A stretch of 64,000 bases of DNA, taken from NCBI GenBank assembly GCA_022841705.1, contig JALHQZ010000002.1:248001-312000 (forward strand), read 5' to 3'. The notes beneath the pieces are model-generated. The model had not been told where the DNA came from, did not search any database, and was given only the letters and a program-made list of their open reading frames with translations. Shown one piece after another: positions 25,888 to 34,004 of the stretch (the first letter of the stretch is position 1; each line of letters begins with the position of its first letter). Both the position numbers and the translations under genes were made by a program. The stretch is from Pirellulales bacterium. Lineage in GTDB: Bacteria > Planctomycetota > Planctomycetia > Pirellulales > Lacipirellulaceae.

Positions 25888-27288
25888 ATGGCGATGCTGG
25901 ATGTCTCTCTGGTCCCTTTCAAGGCGATTGGGCTGTGCGTGCTCGGCGTGCTGGCGGCGAGCAACGGTTCGTCCCCGGAGCCCGCTGCGCCGCAAGGCGC
26001 CCCGTGGCGTCGGCATCAGATTAGTGAACCGAGCCTTAACGGCCCCGATGGCACAAAGCTGGCCGACATCAACGGCGATGGGCAGCCCGATGTAACGACC
26101 GGTTTCGAGAGTGAAGGCGCCACGCTGGTTTTCGTGCATCCCGGCCCGGCAAAGGTGCGTGAGCCGTGGCCTGCCGTGCGGGTGGGTGACACGAAAAAGG
26201 CAGAGGACGCCACGTTTGTCGATCTCGATCACGATGGCGCGCTGGACGTGGTCACTTCCTCGGAGCAGCATGCCGAACAGATCTTTGTCCACTGGAATCC
26301 CCATTCGCCCGCGAAACTACTCGATCCCAAGCAGTGGGTCCAGCAAACCATCCCCGTCGCAAGCAATCGCGAGATGTGGATGTACACCGAGCCGCTCACG
26401 CTGTGGCCGAGCGGGCCGACGGTGCTCGTTTCCGGCGGAAAAACTTACCTGCCGGATACCTTCGCCCGGTTGGCGCTGATCTTTCCGGCTGAAAACCCGC
26501 GAGATCTGGCGAACTACACGTGGCAACCGATCGCGAACATCAATTGGGTGATGTCGATCGTGGTTCGCGATCTCAACGCCGATGGTCGATTGGACATTCT
26601 CTACACCGATAAGCACGGCCCCGATGCCGGCGTCTGGTGGCTCGAAAACCCTTACGAGAAGCAGCAGCTTGCGGGTGAGGACGAAGAGCCACCGTTGTGG
26701 AAGCGTCATCGGCTCCTAACAACAACCGTTGAGAGTGCGACCTTCCTAGCCGTTGGCGATCTCGATGGCGATGGGCTCGAAGACATCGTCGCGCCCATCG
26801 ATCTGCCGCGGCGGAACGCGACGGATACCTATCAGCATCGCCGGCTCGCCTATCTTCGCCGGCTTGATGAGAGCGGGCTTCGTTGGGAAGAGCACCTCAT
26901 CGCCATACCACCGAACACAGCTCAACCGAAAGCGGTAACGATCGGCGATGTTAACCGAGATGGTCGGCAAGACTTGGTGGTGACCAGTTCGGGCGCGACT
27001 GGGGACATCATCGGCACTTACTGGTTGGAGTACGAACACGCGCCAACGGATCAAGTATGGACCGCCCGCAACATCGCTGGCGCCGACGGCATCAAGTACG
27101 ACCTCGTGCATTTGGTGGACCTCGATTCGGACGGCGATCTCGATGTGCTCACCAATGAAGAGAAAGAGAACCTAGCGACGGACGACCCCGAGGAGGATGG
27201 TCCCGGCCTCGGTGTCTTTTGGTACGAGAATGAATTAGCGCCTGCTGCCCAAACGAGTGCGCGGCGCGAGGGCGTGACACGCGAATGA
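25888..27288 (+). CDS. VCBS/FG-GAP repeat exported protein
   Basis: 466 residues from the ATG at 25888 (CAGG six bases upstream); the open frame upstream of this point has no domain. A signal-like helix (VPFKAIGLCVLGVLAASNG) leads into a beta-propeller made of FG-GAP/VCBS repeats with calcium-type loops: DINGDGQPDV, DLDHDGALDV, DLNADGRLDI, DLDGDGLEDI, DVNRDGRQDL, DLDSDGDLDV, spaced through about residues 60-440. Such propellers bind ligands or proteins outside the cell. Planctomycetes often place them near FGE-like and DUF1559 genes, as here. Partner and ligand unknown. Confidence 0.85.
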   Translation: MAMLDVSLVPFKAIGLCVLGVLAASNGSSPEPAAPQGAPWRRHQISEPSLNGPDGTKLADINGDGQPDVTTGFESEGATLVFVHPGPAKVREPWPAVRVGDTKKAEDATFVDLDHDGALDVVTSSEQHAEQIFVHWNPHSPAKLLDPKQWVQQTIPVASNREMWMYTEPLTLWPSGPTVLVSGGKTYLPDTFARLALIFPAENPRDLANYTWQPIANINWVMSIVVRDLNADGRLDILYTDKHGPDAGVWWLENPYEKQQLAGEDEEPPLWKRHRLLTTTVESATFLAVGDLDGDGLEDIVAPIDLPRRNATDTYQHRRLAYLRRLDESGLRWEEHLIAIPPNTAQPKAVTIGDVNRDGRQDLVVTSSGATGDIIGTYWLEYEHAPTDQVWTARNIAGADGIKYDLVHLVDLDSDGDLDVLTNEEKENLATDDPEEDGPGLGVFWYENELAPAAQTSARREGVTRE

Positions 27289-27364
27289 AGGCGGCCTGGA
27301 GTTCGGCCGGCGGCGCGGGCCGCCGACCAGGCGCAAGTGACAGACAATGCGGAGCGAAAGCGAA

Positions 27365-28306
27365 ATGCAACGGAGAACTCTTTCAGGATTTACGTTGGTG
27401 GAACTGCTGGTGGTGATCGCCATCATCGGCATCTTGATTGCGCTGTTGCTGCCGGCCGTGCAGGCGGCGCGCGAAGCGGCACGGCGCTCGCAGTGCCAGA
27501 ACAATTTGAAGCAAATCGGACTGGCGATTCACATGTTCCACGATGCCCGGAAAGTGCTACCCCCCTCGCGGTTGCCCTGCCATCACGGCACCTGGGGGAG
27601 CGTGATTTGGCCCTACCTGGAAGAGGGCGCGGTGGCCGAACGTTGGGATCCAACCCGGTCGTACCATTTTCAGCCTCTTGAAAACGTGCAGGTGCAAGTC
27701 AGTTCCTACCTGTGCCCCTCACGCCGTTCGGCGCCACAGCTCAGCATCGAAGGCGATAAGCGCGGGGGCGTGCCGCACCGACCCGGCGCTCTTGCCGACT
27801 ACGCCGTCTCCGTGGGCGATGGCGTGAATTTCCGCGGTGATAGTCCGCGGGATCAAGGGAGCGTTAAAGGGGCGAACGGCGCCTTTCGGTCCGGCTCGGG
27901 TGACTGTGTAGGGTTCGATCCCGACAAGCGGTTCGTCGGTTCCTACAAGTCCTACCTGAGTTTCCGCAGCATCCTTGATGGGCTGTCGAAGTCGATCTTT
28001 CTCGGCGAGAAGCACGTCATCGAAGGCGAGTTCGGCAAAGCGTCGTTCAAAGACAACTCGGTCTACAACCCTGACTTTCACCCCACCTTCGCGCGCTACG
28101 GCGGGCCTGAAGCGCCCATCGCTGCATCGCCCGACACGCCGTTTGTGAGCGAACGCGAGCAATTCGGCAGTTGGCATCCGGGCGTCTGTCAGTTCGTGCT
28201 CGGCGACGCGAGCGTCCGCCCGGTGACAAACGACATTGCCCCCGCGCTGCTCGGCCGACTCACCAACATTGAAGATGGCGAGATTGTTGACTTTTCGCAA
28301 TTGTAG
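27365..28306 (+). CDS. DUF1559 protein with type IV pilin-like N-terminus (second copy)
   Basis: 313 residues from the ATG at 27365; GGAG is ten bases before it, while the in-frame ATG at 27347 has no ribosome site. The prepilin motif is [20 protein letters not shown] with [18 protein letters not shown] right after. It is the shorter form of the family and shows the conserved [15 protein letters not shown] and the late [20 protein letters not shown]. It sits between the VCBS gene and a PEP-CTERM gene, 76 bases after the former. Expected to be cleaved by prepilin peptidase and held in the membrane by its N-terminal helix. Confidence 0.92.
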   Translation: MQRRTLSGFTLVELLVVIAIIGILIALLLPAVQAAREAARRSQCQNNLKQIGLAIHMFHDARKVLPPSRLPCHHGTWGSVIWPYLEEGAVAERWDPTRSYHFQPLENVQVQVSSYLCPSRRSAPQLSIEGDKRGGVPHRPGALADYAVSVGDGVNFRGDSPRDQGSVKGANGAFRSGSGDCVGFDPDKRFVGSYKSYLSFRSILDGLSKSIFLGEKHVIEGEFGKASFKDNSVYNPDFHPTFARYGGPEAPIAASPDTPFVSEREQFGSWHPGVCQFVLGDASVRPVTNDIAPALLGRLTNIEDGEIVDFSQL

Positions 28307-28373
28307 TTCTGAATGAGCCAAGCAAGCATCGCCTTAAGACACGTCCTCCCCCATCAACAATCGATTTGACGCT

Positions 28374-29861
28374 ATGAAGTTTCGGATTGTTATTCTCAGC
28401 GCGCCGCTAGTGGCGTTCACGGTATTCGCCGGCGCCACGCTAGGCATTGGCGTGCTTTACAGCGACCCAGGTTGGGCCTACGCATACGATGGGGACGAAG
28501 CGTACTACAACGACCCCGACGGGCCGAATCCCGATTACATCAATGGTACGTCTGCCAACTCGCCGGGCGGGCTGGGCGGAACCGCGGCGCTCGAGTTCCC
28601 TGGCTACCTCGATCCCAACTGCAATCCCAATGCCGGTCCGTGCGCCGTGAATAACGCCGCGGCCACTTGGATTCATAGCGGCAGCCAATGGGATGGCTCG
28701 GCCCCGGGTGCGCCGTTGGGCGGAACTCCCGGTAGTCCCCCGCCCATTCCTCCCGCAGCGCCGGGGGGTGTCGCCACCTACACGCAAGGGGGCGTGTCGT
28801 ATCTGCGAATTCAGGATGCGGGTAACCCAGTGAGTTGGGGCTTCGCCGATAAAGGTAACCAAGCCACGACCACTTCATCCCGGCAAGAAGGCAGCAATCG
28901 GCGAATTCAGTTCGCGCACAGAATTCAGAACGACGCCGCGTATAGCGGCAACCCGGCGGTGCTTGATAGTGGCATCACTATCGCCTTTCGCGCGCGGCTC
29001 TCGACCGCCGCCACTGGCCCCCTGGATGCGTTCTACAACGAAGATGGCCCCGCCACTTCGTCGCCGGTTCCATGGCCCGCGAATGGCAAGGGCTATCCGG
29101 TCGTCAACAACGGTCGCGGGATGTTCATGGTCACGCACACCGGCGCCAGTGGCCCGGGTCAAATCGCGTTCAGTTTGCTCGATCAAAACACCGTCACCGC
29201 CGAGAACTTTGCCGTCACCAAGACGGGCCTCGTATTCAACAGCAAATCGGGCGGACCCGACACTGGGGCGGCCACTGAAGCCACGCTCAACATTGTGGAA
29301 GTTCCCAACGCGCAGCTGACCTCCTGGCAGGAATTCTGGATCAACATCAAGCAGCTTTCGGTCCCGATTGATGGCAGCACCCACGAGGTGCGCATCTTCC
29401 ATAATGGTTCGCTCACCCCGCAAACCTTTAACGTAGTGCTCGGCAATCAAAACGAGTTCGGCGCGGGACCGCATCTGGGCCTGGGGCTGTCATCCGGCAC
29501 GCGGTGGGGCGCGTATGACATCGACTACTTCGCCTATCGCGAAGGCTTGCTGACGCCGCAACTGGCTGCCACGCCGCTGGCCGGAGACTACAACGACGAC
29601 GACCGCGTCGACGCCGCTGACTACACCGTGTGGCGGGACAACTCGGGCACCGCCATCACGCTCCCCAATGAAACCGTCACCCCCGGCGTTGTGACCCCCG
29701 AGGATTACACCGCTTGGAAGAATAATTTTGGGGCTACCGCCAGTGCAGCACTCGGCGCTGCCGTCGCCGTACCGGAACCGGCGACGTGGCGGCTGGCCTT
29801 CACGTTCGTCGCCATGCTGCTGGTGCAGCAGTGTCGTCGGCATCGGTCAACTTTTTCTTGA
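28374..29861 (+). CDS. PEP-CTERM exported protein with dockerin-like segment
   Basis: 495 residues. A signal peptide (MKFRIVILSAPLVAFTVFAGATLG) leads to a long domain with no recognised family; it is rich in G, P, N and T and includes a jelly-roll-like part (ITIAFRARLSTAATGPLDAFYNED, EFWINIKQLSVPIDGSTHEVRIFHNG, GLGLSSGTRWGAYDIDYFAYREG) of the LamG or concanavalin type. Then comes GDYNDDDRVDAADYTVWRD and TPEDYTAWKNNFG, the dockerin-like duplicate, and a PEP-CTERM tail (AVPEPATWRLAFTFVAMLLVQQCRRHR). The tail helix contains a cysteine and ends in mixed basic residues, a slightly unusual version. Role unknown; surface location inferred. Confidence 0.82.
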   Translation: MKFRIVILSAPLVAFTVFAGATLGIGVLYSDPGWAYAYDGDEAYYNDPDGPNPDYINGTSANSPGGLGGTAALEFPGYLDPNCNPNAGPCAVNNAAATWIHSGSQWDGSAPGAPLGGTPGSPPPIPPAAPGGVATYTQGGVSYLRIQDAGNPVSWGFADKGNQATTTSSRQEGSNRRIQFAHRIQNDAAYSGNPAVLDSGITIAFRARLSTAATGPLDAFYNEDGPATSSPVPWPANGKGYPVVNNGRGMFMVTHTGASGPGQIAFSLLDQNTVTAENFAVTKTGLVFNSKSGGPDTGAATEATLNIVEVPNAQLTSWQEFWINIKQLSVPIDGSTHEVRIFHNGSLTPQTFNVVLGNQNEFGAGPHLGLGLSSGTRWGAYDIDYFAYREGLLTPQLAATPLAGDYNDDDRVDAADYTVWRDNSGTAITLPNETVTPGVVTPEDYTAWKNNFGATASAALGAAVAVPEPATWRLAFTFVAMLLVQQCRRHRSTFS

Positions 29862-29913
29862 TAAGTTCGTTCTTGTTCTGTCATCTGTGTTCTTCGTGCT
29901 TTGGAGTAATCTA

Positions 29914-30819
29914 ATGAGAATTGATGTCTTAAGACCGGTGGCGTTACTGTTGCTCCTGGGGCTGCCCCTCGCCGGCCAAGCCAACGTGGTGGTGTGGGAG
30001 TCGGCGAATTCGAAAATCGACACCACCAACTACACCGGACTCGGCGAATCGTGGTGGTTCGCCAACTTTGGTAATCCCAATCCGGTGGTCGGCGCGACCA
30101 CCGACAGTTTTGAAGCGCGCAATCTCCCCAGTTGGATTCGCCTGGAAACGCGGCATTCGTTTATTGGTAAGGATGACACCGGTGTGGGGACCGACGCAAC
30201 GCCGCGCACCGGTTACTCATTCGTGGAAAACAGCAGCGGCACGGCTGGGGGTGATACGGTCGGCGGCCAGCCAAATTTCAATACGCTCACGCTACCGAAC
30301 GGCGTCTCGGGCGTTTCGGGGCAAGTGCGTGAAATTCAGCAAGGTCTCAACAACACCTCCACCCAAGCGTTCTTGCGAATTCTTCCCGGCGCACCCGACT
30401 CGTTTCGATTGTGGGTGGTGACAGATAACGGTTCCGGAGCCAACTTTAGTTCCGACCGGCGGTTGCGAGTGAGCCTGCGCAACACCAATGGCCCGCCGTT
30501 GTACGCCGGCGATCTGTCGGTTTCGGAAGCGGAAGCGCTGCCGGGCGGCGTCGCGCTGATCGGAACCGGCTCGCTACCGGCCGCGAATAACGGAACGGCG
30601 GACGCGTGGTCGTTCCTGCTTAGCGGCGTTCAGCTTAACGACGTTGTCGCAATTCGCCCCACGGGTTCCAACGTCTCCGGGAGTTACGCCAGCTTCTCTG
30701 GAATCATCATCCAGGCTATTCCCGAACCTTCCAGCATGCTGATGCTCGCAGCCATCGTCGGCCTCGGCGGCGGCTGGCAAGCTGTACGCATTCGGCGGAA
30801 GAAAGTGGCCGGGGTTTGA
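29914..30819 (+). CDS. PEP-CTERM exported protein without dockerin-like segment
   Basis: 301 residues from the ATG at 29914, preceded by GGAG at seven bases. The signal peptide is MRIDVLRPVALLLLLGLPLAGQA. The body (VVWESANSKIDTTNYTGLGESWWFANFGNP, IQQGLNNTSTQAFLRILPGAPDSFRLWVVTDNG) matches no family that I know; it is beta-rich. The end IPEPSSMLMLAAIVGLGGGWQAVRIRRKK is a PEP-CTERM signal with isoleucine before PEP. It closes the plus-strand secretome region and is 53 bases after the preceding PEP-CTERM gene. Confidence 0.82.
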   Translation: MRIDVLRPVALLLLLGLPLAGQANVVVWESANSKIDTTNYTGLGESWWFANFGNPNPVVGATTDSFEARNLPSWIRLETRHSFIGKDDTGVGTDATPRTGYSFVENSSGTAGGDTVGGQPNFNTLTLPNGVSGVSGQVREIQQGLNNTSTQAFLRILPGAPDSFRLWVVTDNGSGANFSSDRRLRVSLRNTNGPPLYAGDLSVSEAEALPGGVALIGTGSLPAANNGTADAWSFLLSGVQLNDVVAIRPTGSNVSGSYASFSGIIIQAIPEPSSMLMLAAIVGLGGGWQAVRIRRKKVAGV

Positions 30820-30847
30820 TGGCATCGTTAGATTCAACAATGAGGCG

Positions 30848-30894
30848 CCCCGATTGCCAGCAGGCACGCCGCCCGCTGCCTGCTACAATCGGGG
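30848..30894. repeat. Compact palindrome with TGCTACAAT end, upstream of the membrane hydrolase
   Basis: Arms 30848-30866 (CCCCGATTGCCAGCAGGCA) and 30877-30894 (TGCCTGCTACAATCGGGG) pair with one mismatch and one extra base, around a 10-base loop. The inner word GCAGGCA and the outward TGCTACAAT match the ends of the longer palindrome at 1947-2037. Its right end carries the -10 box of the gene at 30896. Confidence 0.8.
30881..30889 (+). promoter_or_regulatory. Extended -10 promoter, predicted leaderless start of the membrane hydrolase
   Basis: TGCTACAAT ends six bases before the ATG at 30896, exactly as at 3252-3260. A transcript from this box would begin at or next to the start codon. The box is part of the right arm of a palindrome, so the palindrome itself supplies the promoter. 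Confidence 0.5.
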
Positions 30895-30895
30895 C

Positions 30896-32575
30896 ATGAT
30901 TCACCCGCTGGCATTCCTCCAATCGCTCTACAACCGCACGTGGCGGCAGGGGCACTTTGTGGGCCTGGTGATCGGCACGATCTTTTTGGCGGAGTCACTT
31001 ACGCCCTCGCTGTTGCCGCGGCCCTATTTAGTGCAGGGGATTCTCTCAGGCATCGCAGCCGCGGTGGGGTACGGCATCGGTGTTTTCTTGGGCTGGCTAT
31101 GGCTGTACCTCGAGATTCCCACGCCGGCGAGCAATGTGCGGCGATGGCTCGAAAAAATCACTACCGCCATCGTGCTGCTCGTTGCGATCTATGCCTTCTG
31201 GAAATCGGCCGAATGGCAAAACTCGATCCGTGCGCTGATGGAAATGCCGCCGGTCGAAACGGCGTACCCCGTGCGAGTGGCGGCGATTGCGCTAGTCACG
31301 TTCGCGGTGCTCTTGCTCCTTGCGCGGGGAATCCGGCGCCTGTTTCAAAGTCTTGATCGACAGGTGAAGCGCTTCGTTCCCCGGCGTATCGCGAACGTTG
31401 CGAGCGCGCTTCTGGTGGCATTCGGACTGCTTCTGGTGGTCAATAAAGTCTTCGTGCGATTGGCGCTCGATTTCGCCGACGCCACCTTCACCGAGCTCGA
31501 CCAACTGGTGGATGATGGCGTCGAACAGCCGACCAACCCCAATGCTTCCGGCAGCGAGGAATCGCTCGTCGAATGGGACGACATCGGCCGTCGCGGCAAA
31601 AACTTTGTCGTCGGGGGGACGACGCCGGCGCAACTGGCCGAATTTTGGGGCCGGCCGACGGAAACGCCGCTGCGGGTGTATGTCGGGCTTGCCTCGCGCG
31701 AAACACCGGAAGAGCGCGCGGAACTGGCGCTGAAGGAGCTCGTCCGCGCCGGCGGCTTCGAGCGCTCGCTGCTGGTGATCGCCACGCCCACGGGCACCGG
31801 TTGGCTCGACCCCGGCGCCGTCGACACGCTGGAGTATTTGCACGCCGGTGACACGGCGATCGTGAGCACGCAGTACTCGTACCTGCCGAGTTGGGTCACG
31901 ATTTTGGTCGATCCCGAGCGCTCGCAAGTCGCGGCCCGCACGCTGTTCGATGAGGTGTATTCTCACTGGCGCACGTTGCCCAAAGACGATCGCCCCAAAC
32001 TCTATCTGCACGGGCTGAGTCTCGGCGCGCTGGGCTCGGAAGTCAGCGGCGATCTGTTCACGGTGTTTGAAGACCCACCGCAAGGCGCCTTGTGGAGCGG
32101 CCCGCCGTTTCCCAGCGTGGCCTGGAACCGCGCGACGCAGCGGCGCAATCCTGACTCGCCGATGTGGTTGCCCCGGTTTCGCGATGGCGCCATGTTGCGG
32201 TTCACTGGCCGCGAGTGCAGTCTCGCGAAAGCCGGCCAGCGGTGGGGTTCCCTGCGCTGTGTTTACATTCAGCACTCCAGCGACCCCATGTGCTTTTTCT
32301 CCCCGACCTTGCTCTACCGCGCGCCGCCGTGGCTTCAAGGGCAGCGCGGGCCCGATGTGTCGCCGCTGTTGCGCTGGCGCCCCGTGGTGACTTTCTTACA
32401 GACCGCGTTCGATCTGCCGATGGCCACCAGCGTCCCCTTTGGCTACGGCCACAACTACGCGCCGGCAAGTTACATTGATGCGTGGGTGGAAGTCACGGCG
32501 CCGAAGGATTGGACGGTCGAGCAGACGGCTAAACTGAAGAAATTAATGAGCGATCGCGTGCCGCCAACGATGTAG
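30896..32575 (+). CDS. Membrane-anchored alpha/beta hydrolase (COG4425/DUF2319-like)
   Basis: 559 residues. Four or five membrane helices fill the first ~190 residues (FVGLVIGTIFLAESLTPSLLP, GILSGIAAAVGYGIGVFLGWLWLYL, ITTAIVLLVAIYAF, AAIALVTFAVLLLLARGI, VASALLVAFGLLLVV). A catalytic domain of alpha/beta-hydrolase type follows: RVYVGLASRETPEERAELAL, LVIATPTGTGWLDPGAVDTLEYL and the nucleophile elbow LYLHGLSLGALGSE (GLSLG). The late FGYGHNYAPASYIDAW supplies a candidate histidine. The family is of unknown substrate. The start codon has no Shine-Dalgarno and lies six bases after a TGCTACAAT box. It points toward the metalloprotease gene, which is convergent. Confidence 0.85.
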   Translation: MIHPLAFLQSLYNRTWRQGHFVGLVIGTIFLAESLTPSLLPRPYLVQGILSGIAAAVGYGIGVFLGWLWLYLEIPTPASNVRRWLEKITTAIVLLVAIYAFWKSAEWQNSIRALMEMPPVETAYPVRVAAIALVTFAVLLLLARGIRRLFQSLDRQVKRFVPRRIANVASALLVAFGLLLVVNKVFVRLALDFADATFTELDQLVDDGVEQPTNPNASGSEESLVEWDDIGRRGKNFVVGGTTPAQLAEFWGRPTETPLRVYVGLASRETPEERAELALKELVRAGGFERSLLVIATPTGTGWLDPGAVDTLEYLHAGDTAIVSTQYSYLPSWVTILVDPERSQVAARTLFDEVYSHWRTLPKDDRPKLYLHGLSLGALGSEVSGDLFTVFEDPPQGALWSGPPFPSVAWNRATQRRNPDSPMWLPRFRDGAMLRFTGRECSLAKAGQRWGSLRCVYIQHSSDPMCFFSPTLLYRAPPWLQGQRGPDVSPLLRWRPVVTFLQTAFDLPMATSVPFGYGHNYAPASYIDAWVEVTAPKDWTVEQTAKLKKLMSDRVPPTM

Positions 32576-32633
32576 TCGCGATTGGTGGGGGCCGCTCCGA
32601 GCGACTGACGTCGAGCGCTCATCAAGGTGCTGG

Positions 32634-33836
32634 TTAGGTGAAACTGCGCCTGTGAAGAAACAAACAAGCTAATCCGCAAGCGGCGGCGGCGATTGTTGCG
32701 GGTTCGGGAACGGCGCTGCTGGCGGGAATTGCGCTCGTGTTGCCGAAGCGGTTCTTCCAGTAAGTATAGTCGGCCGCGTTAATGTTGCCGCTCGCCGCCG
32801 GATCGCGGTTGGTGAGCGGGCCGGCCGTGCCGTTCAAATCGCGCCAGCGGGTGTAGTCGGCGGCGTCGACCACGCCGTTGCCGCTGTAGTCGCCGGGAAC
32901 GCCCATCGGCGGGGCGGGACCGACTTCCCAACCGATGTCAATGAGCGCCGCGGCGTCGAGCGAAGTGAAGCGCTTACGCGTGCCGACGGTAATGTCTGGG
33001 TCCATCGCCGCTTCCTGCGTGGTGGTTGTGCCGAACACGGTACTGATGGTGCCGTTCGCCCAATGGGCGAAGTCCGGGCCGCTCAGCGGGACGGGGCCGC
33101 CGTAATTGGCGACCGCCGACGAGCCCACAAACGCGCTGCCGCTGCGGAGATTGTTCCACTCGTTGCTCGCTCCCAAGCCGATGGCGTGCCCCAGTTCGTG
33201 AATCGCCACCGAGAAGAGATCGTTCTGCCCAGCAGTGGGATTAAGCGTGTGATTGAGGTTCCAAGTGGTCGTGTTGTTGAACGTGAGCGCGCCACCCCAG
33301 CGAACGAAGCCATTCGCCTCGCCTCGCTTTTCGACGTTTTGTCCGAACGTGTTGTTGGTGGCGGTGATTTGATCGATCTCGTTTTGCGTGAACGCGTTCG
33401 ATCCGGTCACGTTACTGTTGTAGCCCCAGCCGCCCGGACCGCCGATGCCCAAGCTTCCCCCTAAACTGCGCGCCCCGACATACACGCGATACTCGTTCGC
33501 GGGAATCACCCCGTCATTCAGCGTGACGGAAGCGCCGGTCGAAGGGTTGTTGAAGGTTGCCGACCAAGTCCACGAGTAGACGCCGTTGGAAACACTGCTT
33601 GCGACGGGCGGCGGCGTTTGAATCGCACTGAACGTATCGTTCAGAATCGTCGAGAAGTAACTGGCGGCGGCTTCGACGGTGGCCCGCGCCGCGGCGCCGT
33701 TGGTCGTGCCGGTGTTAAAGAAACCGGTGCTGTCGTACGTGTAATCGAGCTTCACGGTGATCGCGTGCACGCTCGAGCACACCGCGAGCGCAGCGCACAA
33801 CATCCCTGTTTTCCAACCTCGAACCATCGCCAACAT
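32634..33836 (-). CDS. PEP-CTERM zinc metalloprotease (NF038122-like) with dockerin-like segment
   Basis: 400 residues from the ATG at 33836 (AGGA upstream); an ATG three codons later with GGAG upstream is equally possible. The signal peptide is WKTGMLCAALAVCSSVHA. The mid-protein motif VAIHELGHAIGLGASN is a HExxH zinc site with a following glycine, as in metzincin-like or NF038122-family enzymes. The late TSLDAAALIDIGWEV is also typical. Then GDYSGNGVVDAADYTRWRD, NINAADYTYWKNRFG and the sorting signal AVPEPATIAAAACGLACLFLHRRS. It is likely a cell-surface protease; the substrate may be other surface proteins, which is a guess. Confidence 0.87.
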   Translation of the reverse strand: MLAMVRGWKTGMLCAALAVCSSVHAITVKLDYTYDSTGFFNTGTTNGAAARATVEAAASYFSTILNDTFSAIQTPPPVASSVSNGVYSWTWSATFNNPSTGASVTLNDGVIPANEYRVYVGARSLGGSLGIGGPGGWGYNSNVTGSNAFTQNEIDQITATNNTFGQNVEKRGEANGFVRWGGALTFNNTTTWNLNHTLNPTAGQNDLFSVAIHELGHAIGLGASNEWNNLRSGSAFVGSSAVANYGGPVPLSGPDFAHWANGTISTVFGTTTTQEAAMDPDITVGTRKRFTSLDAAALIDIGWEVGPAPPMGVPGDYSGNGVVDAADYTRWRDLNGTAGPLTNRDPAASGNINAADYTYWKNRFGNTSAIPASSAVPEPATIAAAACGLACLFLHRRSFT

Positions 33837-34004
33837 CTCCGTCCTACGCCGATTTGCCGTCCCCGTCCCCTGCATCGAGGCTAACCGGTATTCGGCCAGA
33901 GAGCAACCATTATTCTAATTCGGGCAAGCGGGGCCTGCAGGAGGCCGGAATCGTCGAAATCCCGGGTAAAGTGCCGCGGTCGATGCGGCGGCTCCGCCAT
34001 CCGC

